Source of the DNA: an uncultured Spirochaetota bacterium
Lineage (GTDB): Bacteria > Spirochaetota > Brachyspiria > Brachyspirales > Brachyspiraceae
Assembly: GCA_944390575.1 (NCBI GenBank)
Contig: CALXQJ010000010.1
Coordinates: 124,001 to 188,000 of the forward strand
Length of the DNA: 64,000 nt
Direction of reading: 5' to 3'
A program made the translations under genes and the position numbers. Of this stretch, positions 1 through 8,703 are shown one piece after another. The first letter of the stretch is position 1. Each line of letters opens with the position of its first letter. A model generated the notes under the pieces. The model did not search any database. It had not been told where the DNA came from and worked only from the letters and a program-made list of their open reading frames with translations.

Positions 1-137
1 CTGGTCTTTCACATTCTATTAATATATTACAAAATATAGAAGGTATAGACTTTCATTGTTTTACAAAGAGAGATGTTATTAGACATCATTTAGTATCTAA
101 GATTTTAGATGCTTATGATAATGATAATAGGGATTAA
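1..137 (+). CDS. phoH: PhoH-family ATPase, C-terminal end (partial)
   Basis: Only the last ~44 codons are present, in the frame starting at base 3 and ending in TAA at 135-137. The readable end contains the segment GLSHSINIL, then GIDFHCF, then DVIRHHLVSKIL and AYDN. This matches the conserved C-terminus of PhoH proteins, where a Gly-Ile-x-Phe strand is followed by DVVRHxLVxxIVxAYE. PhoH is a cytoplasmic P-loop NTPase; the Walker motifs lie outside the window. Only 3 bases separate it from pgpH, and the order phoH-pgpH-ybeY-tlyC is a common bacterial RNA-processing cluster, so this is probably one operon. Confidence 0.8.
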   Translation, partial: GLSHSINILQNIEGIDFHCFTKRDVIRHHLVSKILDAYDNDNRD

Positions 138-140
138 TTT

Positions 141-2516
141 ATGAATAAGAAAATATTAAAATCTATAAAAACTAATAGCCCAAATATAGAAGCTATATTA
201 CAAATAATAATAGCAGTTATTTTGTATATCATTACATTATTTTTAGTATATCCTACATATACTCAAGACTTAGATATTCCAAAAGTTGGAGAGCTTGCAA
301 CAAAGCCTATTATATTAAGGCATACTGTTAAATATAAGAATATAGAAGAGACAGATAAGCTAATAAGATATATGCAAGCGGATGTACGCCCTATTTTTGA
401 GATGCCTTCATATATTAAAGGAGATACTCTTTCAAAAGTAAGCAATATGTTCTCTTTTTTTTCTACGTACGATAAAGAGATTAATAGTATAGACACTATG
501 TATCAATTATTTATTCAAGATTATAATTTATCACTCACTAAAGAAGTTTTTTCAAATGCAGTTATAGAAAATCTTGAAGTAAATTATAACTCTAAGGTTA
601 TAGAAATATTAAATGATATATTTAATATGGGTGTATTATCAAGAAGAAATCTTAATCCTGATACACTTAATCTTATACTTAATAATGGAATGTTTGTATA
701 TAAAATAGATGGAGCTATAGTATCTGAAAGAATTATACCAAGAAATAGAATTTTCTTTTTAGAAGATTTAAGACAGGAAATAGATTCTATAGTAGCATCA
801 AGATATAGAGATATGGATGTATTTTATATTAGAACCTTATCAGATTTAATTCGTCTTTTTATACGAGATAATCTTATATACAATGCAGAAAAAACTAAAG
901 AAAAATTAGACTATATAGTTATGAATACAACACCTGTATATACTACTATTCATGCTGGGTATAAGGTGCTTGATGTTGGTGAGCGTGTTACCGAGGATAA
1001 GGCTGAGCTTGTTCGATATATATTAAATGATAATAATTTCTTTAGTTATAATATATTAAGTCTATTAGGACAGAGTATTTTTATACTTTTGGTATTTATT
1101 TCTTTAGGGTATATTATTTTTAGATATAAGGTTTCATTTTATACCAATATTAAAAACTTTATTTTAGTGTCTTTAGAATATTTATTTATAGTATCCCTTG
1201 TTTTTGTTTTTAAAAATTATATTAATGATAATTTAGTTAAAAGCTATATTCCATTTTATGCATTTACGTTTATACCAATGTTTGCTATGATTAATTCTCT
1301 TTTAGGTGCAAGAAAGGGTATATCTGTAATACTTACTTTATCTGTAATAGTATTGTCTGCAAATATAGCAAATGCTTCTCTTTTTGAGGTATTTACTTTA
1401 TTTATAATTTCTACATTAACATCAATATCAGCTAAGAAAATAAGTAGTAGAAATAATGTATTTTTATTAGGGCTTCAAATAGGAGTAAGTTATATATTAT
1501 TTACTTTTATAGACCTTTTATTAAGTAATCAACTACATTTTGATTATATAACATATGCAGCAGTATTCTTTAGTGGTATACTTCAGTCTATATTAGTTTT
1601 TATACTTCTTCCAGTTTGTGAGTATTTTTTAGAGACTTCAAGTATATTTAAATTACAAGAGCTTGCAGACTTAAACAACCCTATATTAAAGCAACTTCAA
1701 ATTAATGCTCCAGGTACATACCATCATTCTATACAAATGGCAAATATTGTAGAAACTATAGCAGAAGAAATAGGGGAGGATGGACGTTTAGCCAGAGTAT
1801 CTGCATACTATCATGATATAGGTAAGATGGAAAATCCATTATATTTTATAGAAAATACAAGCAAAGAAGATAATAGACATAATAAATTAAAACCAACTTT
1901 ATCAGCATCTATAATAAAATCTCATATAAAATTTGGTGTAGAAATAGCAAAGAAACATAGACTACCAAAAGAGATAATAGCAGCAATAAAAGAACATCAT
2001 GGTAGTAGTTTAATTAAGTATTTCTATATAGAGGCTTTAAAAGAAAATCCAAATGTTGATGTTAATTTATTTACATATCCAGGTCCTAGACCTCAATCAA
2101 AAATTACGGCTATACTTATGATATTAGACTCTGTTGAGGCTGCAAGTAGAGCTTTAGATATTCCTACAAGAGAAAATTTAGAAAGACTTATAGAGCATAT
2201 TGTAGCAGATAAGATGGGGCAGGGTGAATTAAATGATAGTGGTCTTACATTAAAGGATATTGAAACTATAAAAAGAATTTCATTCCAAAAGATTATTACT
2301 TCTCTACATGAAAGAATTCAATATCCAGAACTTCCAGATGATAATAATAAACAAAAAGAAGAAAACAAAAAAAATGATAACAATATAGAAAATAAAACTA
2401 ATAAGATCAAATTAAAAAAGATAGCCATTAAGCATAAAAGCGAAGATTATAATAAAAAAGATTTGAAGTATGATAATAATAAAAAAGATTCTAATAAAGA
2501 GACTGTAAAAAGATAA
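141..2516 (+). CDS. pgpH: PgpH/YqfF-type 7TM-HD phosphohydrolase (probable c-di-AMP phosphodiesterase)
   Basis: The protein is 791 aa. It has an N-terminal membrane anchor (about residues 17-38), a large extracytoplasmic 7TMR-HDED-type domain (about 40-290), a block of hydrophobic helices (about 300-500) and a cytoplasmic HD domain. Metal ligands are visible as a YHHS segment near residue 526 and the H558-D559 pair in YHDIGKM, followed by KEHHG near 620. In this family the HD domain hydrolyses c-di-AMP to pApA. The last ~70 residues are a Lys/Asn-rich low-complexity tail. It lies 3 bases after phoH and 9 bases before ybeY, so it is likely cotranscribed. The substrate is inferred from the family. 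Confidence 0.88.
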   Translation: MNKKILKSIKTNSPNIEAILQIIIAVILYIITLFLVYPTYTQDLDIPKVGELATKPIILRHTVKYKNIEETDKLIRYMQADVRPIFEMPSYIKGDTLSKVSNMFSFFSTYDKEINSIDTMYQLFIQDYNLSLTKEVFSNAVIENLEVNYNSKVIEILNDIFNMGVLSRRNLNPDTLNLILNNGMFVYKIDGAIVSERIIPRNRIFFLEDLRQEIDSIVASRYRDMDVFYIRTLSDLIRLFIRDNLIYNAEKTKEKLDYIVMNTTPVYTTIHAGYKVLDVGERVTEDKAELVRYILNDNNFFSYNILSLLGQSIFILLVFISLGYIIFRYKVSFYTNIKNFILVSLEYLFIVSLVFVFKNYINDNLVKSYIPFYAFTFIPMFAMINSLLGARKGISVILTLSVIVLSANIANASLFEVFTLFIISTLTSISAKKISSRNNVFLLGLQIGVSYILFTFIDLLLSNQLHFDYITYAAVFFSGILQSILVFILLPVCEYFLETSSIFKLQELADLNNPILKQLQINAPGTYHHSIQMANIVETIAEEIGEDGRLARVSAYYHDIGKMENPLYFIENTSKEDNRHNKLKPTLSASIIKSHIKFGVEIAKKHRLPKEIIAAIKEHHGSSLIKYFYIEALKENPNVDVNLFTYPGPRPQSKITAILMILDSVEAASRALDIPTRENLERLIEHIVADKMGQGELNDSGLTLKDIETIKRISFQKIITSLHERIQYPELPDDNNKQKEENKKNDNNIENKTNKIKLKKIAIKHKSEDYNKKDLKYDNNKKDSNKETVKR

Positions 2517-2525
2517 TAAATATTT

Positions 2526-2963
2526 ATGAAATCAAGGGTTAATGTTTTTAATAGAAGTAAGTATGAAATAGATACACGTTATTATCGCTTTTTTTTATAT
2601 AATGCTGTTATAGTATCTAAGATAGATGGAGAGGTTAATTTACTTTTTTCTGATGATGATTATATGACAGAGCTTAATAGAGAGTTTCGTGGTAAGGATA
2701 AATCTACAGATGTGCTTACTTTTCCATCTGGTGGCGTTAGAGATGGTGGCGATATTATTATTTCTTATGAATGGGTAGTTAATCGTTATAGAGAAGAGAA
2801 TATAAGAAAAACAATTATTAAGTTAATAGTTCATTCTATACTACATCTTAAAGGTATTCATCATACTTATAGTAGAAAATCTCTTAAACTTAATTATATA
2901 AAAATGAAGAAGCTATATAAAAAAATAGTTTTTTATATAAAACAAAAAAAATTAAAAGGATAA
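2526..2963 (+). CDS. ybeY: Endoribonuclease YbeY (rRNA maturation factor)
   Basis: The protein is 145 aa, normal for YbeY. The zinc-binding HxxxHxxxxxH motif is visible as H103, H107 and H113 in the stretch HSILHLKGIHH. Upstream, the segment FRGKDKSTDVLTFP is the conserved YbeY block preceding the catalytic helix. The protein is a single-strand-specific, Zn-dependent RNase involved in 16S rRNA 3' maturation and ribosome quality control. It sits between pgpH and tlyC in the conserved cluster, with spacings of about 9 bases on both sides. Confidence 0.93.
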   Translation: MKSRVNVFNRSKYEIDTRYYRFFLYNAVIVSKIDGEVNLLFSDDDYMTELNREFRGKDKSTDVLTFPSGGVRDGGDIIISYEWVVNRYREENIRKTIIKLIVHSILHLKGIHHTYSRKSLKLNYIKMKKLYKKIVFYIKQKKLKG

Positions 2964-2972
2964 ATAAATTAT

Positions 2973-3815
2973 ATGCCCGTCAAAAAGTTATTAAATAAGG
3001 TATTAAAAAATAGTAGTGTTAGTAGTAGTGTTGATAGTAGTAATGTTGTTAATTTATCTTCGCTTAGTGAAGGTGAGCGAGAGATTATATCAAACACTAT
3101 AGCTCTTAAAAATAAGAGTGTTCGTGAAATAATGGTTCCCAGAGTTGATGTTATAATGGTTCCACTTGATACATCGTATGACAAAGTTCTAAAAGCATTT
3201 AATAAAGAGCGTAATTCTCGTATTCCTGTTTATAAAGATGGTATTGATGATATTGTTGGTGTTTTGTATGTTAAGGATTTGATTGATACTGATGAAAAAA
3301 ATTTTTCTCTAAAGAAATTATTGCATAAACCTTTTTTTGTACCTATATCTATTTCATTATTAGAGTTATTAAGAAATTTTAGAGAAAAGCAAGTTCATAT
3401 TGCTATGGTTGTAGATGAGTATGGTGGTTTTTCTGGTATTGTTTCTATGGAGGATGTATTAGAGCAGATTGTAGGGGACATTCGAGATGAGTTTGATGAT
3501 GAGGATGATGAGATTAAGGTTAATGATGATGGTAGTTTATTAGTAGATGCTCGTATGCGTATAGATGATTTTAATAAGCAGAATCACTTTATTAATATTC
3601 CAGATGATGCTGCAGATACTATAGGTGGATTTTTATTTTCGTATATAGGTAGACTTCCTAAGAGAAATGAGCCTATTGTTTATGGGGACTATTCTTTTAC
3701 TGTTGTTGGAAAGAGTGGAAATATTGTAACTAAGATTCGTATAGAGAAGTATGATAAGAATAATCCTAAGTTTATGAAAGTTATTCAAGAAGTTATTAAT
3801 AATGAAGATGAATAA
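2973..3815 (+). CDS. tlyC: TlyC/CorC-family CBS-domain protein
   Basis: The 280-aa protein has a short N-terminal region rich in Ser/Asn, two CBS domains (about residues 55-180; MVPRVDVIMVPLD begins the first) and a C-terminal CorC_HlyC transporter-associated domain (about 195-275). It lacks the DUF21 membrane domain of larger relatives, like E. coli CorC. In Brachyspira this family was named haemolysin TlyC. By analogy with CorC, a cytosolic role linked to Mg/Co homeostasis or membrane function is at least as likely as direct haemolysis. It is the last gene of the phoH operon and is followed by a strong terminator. Confidence 0.85.
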   Translation: MPVKKLLNKVLKNSSVSSSVDSSNVVNLSSLSEGEREIISNTIALKNKSVREIMVPRVDVIMVPLDTSYDKVLKAFNKERNSRIPVYKDGIDDIVGVLYVKDLIDTDEKNFSLKKLLHKPFFVPISISLLELLRNFREKQVHIAMVVDEYGGFSGIVSMEDVLEQIVGDIRDEFDDEDDEIKVNDDGSLLVDARMRIDDFNKQNHFINIPDDAADTIGGFLFSYIGRLPKRNEPIVYGDYSFTVVGKSGNIVTKIRIEKYDKNNPKFMKVIQEVINNEDE

Positions 3816-3841
3816 AATATTTTAAGTATATTTAAATAATT

Positions 3842-3886
3842 AAAAAGCTAACCCTATTAAAAAAATAGGATTAGCTTTTTTTAAGG
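3842..3886. terminator. Bidirectional rho-independent terminator between tlyC and flaB
   Basis: A near-perfect inverted repeat has arms AAAAAGCTAACCCTATT and AATAGGATTAGCTTTTT around an A-rich loop. It is followed by T-runs on both strands. It lies between the 3' ends of the convergent tlyC and flaB genes, so it can serve both. Confidence 0.9.
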
Positions 3887-3899
3887 ATTAGTGCTTTAA

Positions 3900-4760
3900 T
3901 TAGTTAAGTAAACGTAAAGCCCCTTGAGTCATAGTGTTTGCTTGAGCTAACATAGCTAAATTAGCTTGTTGTAAGATTTGATCTTTAGCTAATTTAACAG
4001 AAGACTCAGCCATATCAGTATCACGGATTCTACTCTCAGAAGCAACAGTGTTCTCATGAGCAATTAATAATCCCTGAGCTGTTAACTCCAATCTGTTTTG
4101 ATAAGCACCAAGATTAGCTCTCTGCTTAGAAACTTTAGTAACAGCTTCATCAATAATACCAATAGTAGTATTTGCTTTATCTATAGAAGAGATAGAAATA
4201 GCAGTACCATCTTCACTGTTTTGTAAACCTAAAGCAGCAGCAGTCATAGTACCAATATAAACTCTTCTTCTCTCATCCATATTAGCTCCCATATGGAACC
4301 ACATAGAAGCAACAGGAGAACCACCCTCATTAGGGTTAGCAAATCTACCAGTTAGCATATTAAGTGTGTTGAACTGAGCATGGCTTGCAACACGATTAAC
4401 TTCATCAACTAACTGCGATACTTCTACCTGAATAAGCATTCTGTCTTGATCAGTGTAAATACCGTTAGCAGCCTGTATAGATAATTCACGTACTCTCTGA
4501 AGAATATCTTGAGTTTCACTTAAATATCCTTCAGTAGTTTGAATGAATGAAATACCATCTTGAGTATTTCTTTCAGCTTGTCTAAGACCTCTAATTTGAG
4601 TTCTCATTTTTTCAGATACTGCTAAACCAGAAGCATCATCACCTGCTCTGTTAATTCTCATACCAGAAGAAAGCTCTCTCATGTCTTTAGCAAGAGACTC
4701 TGTTCTGAATTTTAAAGTACGCTGTGAATTAACAGCATTAATGTTGTTATTGATGATCAT
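3900..4760 (-). CDS. flaB: Flagellin FlaB (periplasmic flagellum core protein)
   Basis: The reading frame is open up to 4904, but translation should start at the ATG ending at 4760 ([14 protein letters not shown]). A GGGAGGA ribosome site lies 6 bases upstream, and the N-terminus matches spirochaete FlaB exactly in style. This gives 286 aa, normal for FlaB. It shows the flagellin D0/D1 N-terminal helix ([20 protein letters not shown]) and the conserved C-terminus ([20 protein letters not shown]). The D2/D3 surface domains are missing, as usual in spirochaetes. The product builds the core of the periplasmic filament. It is a single gene ending at the terminator shared with tlyC. Confidence 0.95.
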   Translation of the reverse strand: MIINNNINAVNSQRTLKFRTESLAKDMRELSSGMRINRAGDDASGLAVSEKMRTQIRGLRQAERNTQDGISFIQTTEGYLSETQDILQRVRELSIQAANGIYTDQDRMLIQVEVSQLVDEVNRVASHAQFNTLNMLTGRFANPNEGGSPVASMWFHMGANMDERRRVYIGTMTAAALGLQNSEDGTAISISSIDKANTTIGIIDEAVTKVSKQRANLGAYQNRLELTAQGLLIAHENTVASESRIRDTDMAESSVKLAKDQILQQANLAMLAQANTMTQGALRLLN

Positions 4761-5027
4761 TGTCATCCTCCCTGATAATTTATTCAAAAAGGCATCCGTG
4801 CCTAATTGGCAAAAATTATAAAGAGAATTAATGGCTTTCCGACAATCATTATGTACCCAAAAAGTTGAATAGCCATTAATCTCTGTTCGGCAACTTGCCG
4901 TCAAAAATGGTTAATCAATAATTTAATTAGCAGTTGGAGGTTCAGTTTCGCCCAAATTCTGAAGCCTTCAATCTTGCTATACAATAATAATCGTCTCTGT
5001 TCGGTAAAAAATTAAATTTCATTTAGC
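4761..5027 (-). promoter_or_regulatory. Long structured leader and probable sigma-28-like promoter of flaB
   Basis: On the minus strand a TAAA box (5022-5025) precedes CCGAACA (4998-5004) by about 16-17 bases, resembling the flagellar sigma-28 consensus TAAA-N15-GCCGATAA. If transcription starts there, the flaB leader is about 230 nt. The leader contains a perfect 10-bp inverted repeat (4827-4836 with 4871-4880), a CGGCAA/TTGCCG palindrome (4888-4900) and a second copy of the 11-mer CCGAACAGAGA (4880-4890; first copy 4994-5004). The remaining stretch to base 5127 is AT-rich and holds the presumed promoter of the divergent gene. Promoter assignment is inference. Confidence 0.5.
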
Positions 5028-5127
5028 ATTTTTTTCTTTTTTTTATAAAAAAATTCATTTTTTTACTTATTTAAGATTTTTTTAGTTATTTCGATAAAGA
5101 TAAAAATAATTTGCAGGTTTTTATATA

Positions 5128-6369
5128 ATGAAATATTTTTCTTTTTTTCTATTTTTTATAGTGCAAATTACTGTTTTTGCTGATACTTTTAAGTTAATAT
5201 CAAGAAAGGGGGAAGTATCTGTTATTGTTACTGAAGATAATGCAGATATTGACTTTAGAAAATCTTTTCCTGAAGATTATTTTTCTATTACTACTAAGGA
5301 ATATTCATATTTGGTTATAGATAATGGTAGAGATGCTCTTATTTTAATGCCCAGTTCTAAGCTTACTTATGAGGATGGTAAGTTTACTCTTCATGATGGT
5401 TATATGTATGTGAAAAGTAAACATAACGATGAAGTTGAGATGAATTTTGCTAAAGATGATAAGTCATATTTAATATCTGGTAAGTCTTTTGCTGTTATAT
5501 CTTATAATGATGATATATCTATTATTACTTATAATACACTTGCTAAAATTATGCCAGAAAACTCTTGGGGAGCTTCATACTATCTTGAACCATATAGAAA
5601 ATCTACTATAATCCCATCTCTATTAGGACCTTTTAATGCTACAGAAAATGAAAAAACACTAATAGAGACAGTAGCAAGACAATTAGAAGCTGAGGTTAAT
5701 AGTCATCTTAATAAAGATATAGAAAGATATAGCTTTAAAATATTAGAAGGTACAAAGAATGAAACTACAATATACAGAGTAGTACATCCTGAACCTGGAC
5801 CTAATGTATTTTTAATAGCTCCTCATGGTAGTGAGAGGGTTGGTACTGATGTTGCTATTGAGCGTATTAATATGCCTATAAAGAAAGGTAGTATGACTAT
5901 TGTACCTATTGCTGTACCTGAGGCTTATGCTCATAATCTTAGAGCTATAGAGGGGCAGGATATTAATAATAGATTTTTTGATAATAAAAAAAATATAACT
6001 ACTGATACTGATAAACTTGCTCAGAAGTATATGGATATGCTTGTTGATTATGATATTAATGTTGTTCTTACTTTACACGAGGGAAATGGGGTTAAGGAGT
6101 TTTTTGGAGATTCTATTATTTATGATACAAGAAAGCTTGATGATACTGTCTCTAAAGTTTTAGAAAAAATTAATGCTCGTATTATCCCTATGAATTTGAA
6201 GTTTAAACAAACATACTATCCAATGCCAACAACATTAACATATTATGCTACGAAAAAAAATATAGATGCTTATGGAATAGAGCTTACAAGAAATTTAGAT
6301 TATGATAAAAAAAGAATTATAATGCATACTATATTGAGTGAATTTTTAAGAATATATGGATTAGAATAA
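5128..6369 (+). CDS. Secreted M14-like (aspartoacylase/zinc carboxypeptidase fold) protein with FecR-like N-terminus
   Basis: The 413-aa protein begins with a signal peptide (MKYFSFFLFFIVQITVFA, cut before DT). Residues ~20-150 resemble a FecR-like beta domain. From about 205 there is a metallopeptidase pattern: LIAPHGSERVGTDVA (HxxE zinc ligands), NNRFF (counterpart of the NR-F substrate motif), LTLHEGNG (third zinc ligand His) and YGIELTR near the end (candidate catalytic Glu). This order is that of the M14 AspA/AstE/zinc-carboxypeptidase group. A periplasmic peptidoglycan or peptide-processing role is possible but not shown. It is divergent from flaB and convergent with argJ. Confidence 0.6.
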   Translation: MKYFSFFLFFIVQITVFADTFKLISRKGEVSVIVTEDNADIDFRKSFPEDYFSITTKEYSYLVIDNGRDALILMPSSKLTYEDGKFTLHDGYMYVKSKHNDEVEMNFAKDDKSYLISGKSFAVISYNDDISIITYNTLAKIMPENSWGASYYLEPYRKSTIIPSLLGPFNATENEKTLIETVARQLEAEVNSHLNKDIERYSFKILEGTKNETTIYRVVHPEPGPNVFLIAPHGSERVGTDVAIERINMPIKKGSMTIVPIAVPEAYAHNLRAIEGQDINNRFFDNKKNITTDTDKLAQKYMDMLVDYDINVVLTLHEGNGVKEFFGDSIIYDTRKLDDTVSKVLEKINARIIPMNLKFKQTYYPMPTTLTYYATKKNIDAYGIELTRNLDYDKKRIIMHTILSEFLRIYGLE

Positions 6370-6386
6370 AAAAAGATATTTTTCAA

Positions 6387-7574
6387 TTATACATCATAGG
6401 AAGATACTACTTCTATATATTCCTGAGACATCTCTGTAAAACAATAGTAATCTTCATATTTTGTATTATATCCACAGTCTATATTTATAAAGTATTCTTT
6501 TTTATTATTAAGTACACTTTTTATTTTTGATAATTCATTTTCATTTGTATTAAGTTCACCATTTGAGAATATATTTACATTGTTTATAGAAAGTGCAAAA
6601 TTGTTAATATTTATATTTGAATTTCCTATTACAACTAAAAGTTTTTTATATCTTATATTTTCTGATGCAAATAATATTTTTACTAAAGATGAAGTAGCAA
6701 ATCTTTTTGCTATATCAAAAGCATCTTGCTTTGTTTTTGATTTTTTTACAGATACTATTATAGTTTTATTTTTACCCTCTCCATCTAATACTATCATTTT
6801 TGCTAATGTTGTACATATTTCATCTAATTTGTTTTTTAATTGTGTAAATAGTGTTTTATTATTTTCTGTTATTATTGTATTTCCACAAGTTGCATTTGCC
6901 ATAATTATTGCTGTATCATTTGTTGATGTTTCAGCGTCTATTGATATTCTATTTAGAGTTTTTTGTATAGATTCTTTAAATGCTTTATCTAAAGCTTTTT
7001 TGTCTACATTTAAATCTGTAAATATAAATAATAAAACAGTAGCCATATTAGGATGTACTGTTGAAGTTCCCTTTGCTATTGCATAAAATTTTGCTATTTT
7101 ATTTTCTACTTTTAGTTTTGTATGATATGTTTTATCAAATCTATCTCTCATTTTTATAGCTTTGATAATATTTTTAAAATCATTATTTAAAGTTGCACTT
7201 TCTAATGCAGTTTTTACTTTTTCTTTATCTATTCTTTTACCAATAATTCCAGTAGAAGCCATTAATATATTATTCTTTTTACACTTAAAAACTTCTGAAG
7301 CCTTTTTAGCAATATCAAGAGTATCTTTATCTCCATCCTTACCAGTGAGGGCATTTGCTATTTGACTATTTACTATTAATAATTCTATTTTATTATTATC
7401 ATTTTTTTTAGAAAACTTAACAGGAGCAGCCTGAAATTTATTTGTAGTATACATTGCAGATACTATACTTGGAGGTGAGCTTTTTATTATTGCCAAGTCA
7501 TAATCATTATTTTTAAGTCCAGACTTACAAGCACATGATGAAAAACCATTTATGACTATATTATTATCTATCAT
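6387..7574 (-). CDS. argJ: Arginine biosynthesis bifunctional protein ArgJ (glutamate N-acetyltransferase)
   Basis: The protein is 395 aa, the family length. The autocleavage/nucleophile region is visible as HPNMATVLLFI, where the Thr of MAT is the N-terminal nucleophile of the beta subunit after self-cleavage. The oxyanion-type block ASTGIIG is present near residue 105. The enzyme transfers acetyl from N-acetylornithine to glutamate and may also use acetyl-CoA. No other arg genes are adjacent. The start ATG ends at 7574 with no competing start nearby. The C-terminus ends close to, and convergent with, the peptidase gene. Confidence 0.92.
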   Translation of the reverse strand: MIDNNIVINGFSSCACKSGLKNNDYDLAIIKSSPPSIVSAMYTTNKFQAAPVKFSKKNDNNKIELLIVNSQIANALTGKDGDKDTLDIAKKASEVFKCKKNNILMASTGIIGKRIDKEKVKTALESATLNNDFKNIIKAIKMRDRFDKTYHTKLKVENKIAKFYAIAKGTSTVHPNMATVLLFIFTDLNVDKKALDKAFKESIQKTLNRISIDAETSTNDTAIIMANATCGNTIITENNKTLFTQLKNKLDEICTTLAKMIVLDGEGKNKTIIVSVKKSKTKQDAFDIAKRFATSSLVKILFASENIRYKKLLVVIGNSNININNFALSINNVNIFSNGELNTNENELSKIKSVLNNKKEYFINIDCGYNTKYEDYYCFTEMSQEYIEVVSSYDV

Positions 7575-7600
7575 AACAAATTATTACTATAACCCTTTAT

Positions 7601-8182
7601 TTAAACATTAAATAAATCATCCTCTTCAGGATCAGAATCATCATTAATTTTCTTTATTTTTCTGTTTTCATAATTTATTCTTTTCTTTACTGAAAATTTA
7701 GTGTTTTTACCACCTTGTTTTTCTTGTATAATTCCAAAAGTACCAGCACCTAAATAAACTATCTTTTCATCTTTTTCTATATCATCTATATTTTCTGTTT
7801 TGATTTCATTTACTATACATTCAAAATGAGCATACTCACCAGAAGAATTATGTCTAATTGCTTCTTCTATTATATATATAGGTTCATTACAGATAGGGCA
7901 TAAAGGTTTATCCCCTGCTTCTTTCATTCTTTTTTCTATATATATTTTTTCATATTCTTCTATAGTTTTTTTATTATTGTAATGTTTATAGTTTTTCTTT
8001 TTATTGTTATGATTTTTTTTATTGTGTTGTTGATGATGATTATTATTGTTGTGATGATAATTATTTGTATTATTACTATGCGTTATATTATTATTGTTTT
8101 GATTATTCTTTTTATAATTTTTTTTTTTATTATTATTAAATTTTTTATGACTATTTGAATTATGTTTATTATTTTCGTACAT
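7601..8182 (-). CDS. His/Asn/Lys-rich protein with a CxxC zinc-knuckle domain
   Basis: The 193-aa protein is unrecognised. Residues 1-70 are low-complexity Asn/His/Lys runs, likely disordered and able to bind metal or nucleic acid. Residues ~85-125 contain CPICNEPIY followed by HFECI, a plausible Cys2-His-Cys zinc site. The C-terminus is charged and ends in DPEEDDLFNV. It lies just downstream of the Asp-rich gene on the same strand, so a cationic and an anionic low-complexity protein are neighbours. Function unknown. Confidence 0.6.
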   Translation of the reverse strand: MYENNKHNSNSHKKFNNNKKKNYKKNNQNNNNITHSNNTNNYHHNNNNHHQQHNKKNHNNKKKNYKHYNNKKTIEEYEKIYIEKRMKEAGDKPLCPICNEPIYIIEEAIRHNSSGEYAHFECIVNEIKTENIDDIEKDEKIVYLGAGTFGIIQEKQGGKNTKFSVKKRINYENRKIKKINDDSDPEEDDLFNV

Positions 8183-8254
8183 TTAATTACCTTTTATATT
8201 TTAAGTAAGCAATATTACTTATATATATAATACCGCTTACTTTATATTTATGAA

Positions 8255-8626
8255 TTAATAATCATCATCATCGTCATCAAAGTCATCATCATAATCATCA
8301 TCGTCATCAAAATCATCATCGTCAAAGTCTTTATCATCAAAGTCTTTGTCATCATCATCAAAGTCATCTAAATCATCTATATATTCATCATCAAAGTCAT
8401 CATCATAATCATCATCGTCATCAAAATCATCGTCGTCATCGTCGTCGAAATCGTCATCATCGAAGTCATCATCAAAATCATCATCATCAAAGTCATCATT
8501 ATTATAATCATCATAGTCATCATAATCATCATAATCATCAAAGTCATCATCATCATACTTTGCAAAGTATGCACCTACAACTTCTTCTATAGAACTAAAC
8601 AAAGTTAGAAATTCTAATTTTTCCAT
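8255..8626 (-). CDS. Asp-rich low-complexity acidic protein
   Basis: I place the start at the ATG ending at 8626 (MEKLEFLTLF), which has TTGGAG 8 bases upstream; an alternative GTG lies 9 bases earlier. The first ~25 residues are an ordinary amphipathic segment (SSIEEVVGAYFAKY). The remaining ~95 residues are almost only Asp with Phe/Tyr every 2-4 positions (DDDDFDD units). The DNA is a long run of GAT/GAC codons. The protein would be extremely acidic and could bind Ca2+ or basic partners. Repeat length is likely unstable between strains. Function unknown. Confidence 0.6.
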   Translation of the reverse strand: MEKLEFLTLFSSIEEVVGAYFAKYDDDDFDDYDDYDDYDDYNNDDFDDDDFDDDFDDDDFDDDDDDDFDDDDDYDDDFDDEYIDDLDDFDDDDKDFDDKDFDDDDFDDDDDYDDDFDDDDDDY

Positions 8627-8703
8627 CAAGCTCACTCCAAAAAATAGATAATAAAATGTTATGATAATACAATAGTTTTTTTTGTCAAGTAAAAAATATA
8701 ATT

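Noticed and set aside
4767-4904. Extended 334-aa flagellin
   Set aside because: The 48 extra N-terminal residues are unlike flagellin, and the GGGAGGA site fixes the start at 4760.
6580-7365. Two hydrophobic plus-strand frames
   Set aside because: They are antisense to argJ; hydrophobic composition comes from reading AT-rich codons backwards.
8377-8574. Met/Ile/Thr-rich 65-aa frame
   Set aside because: It is a frame-shifted shadow of the Asp codon repeat.
8255-8626. CRISPR-like or tandem DNA repeat
   Set aside because: It is a codon-level GAT/GAC run without spacers.
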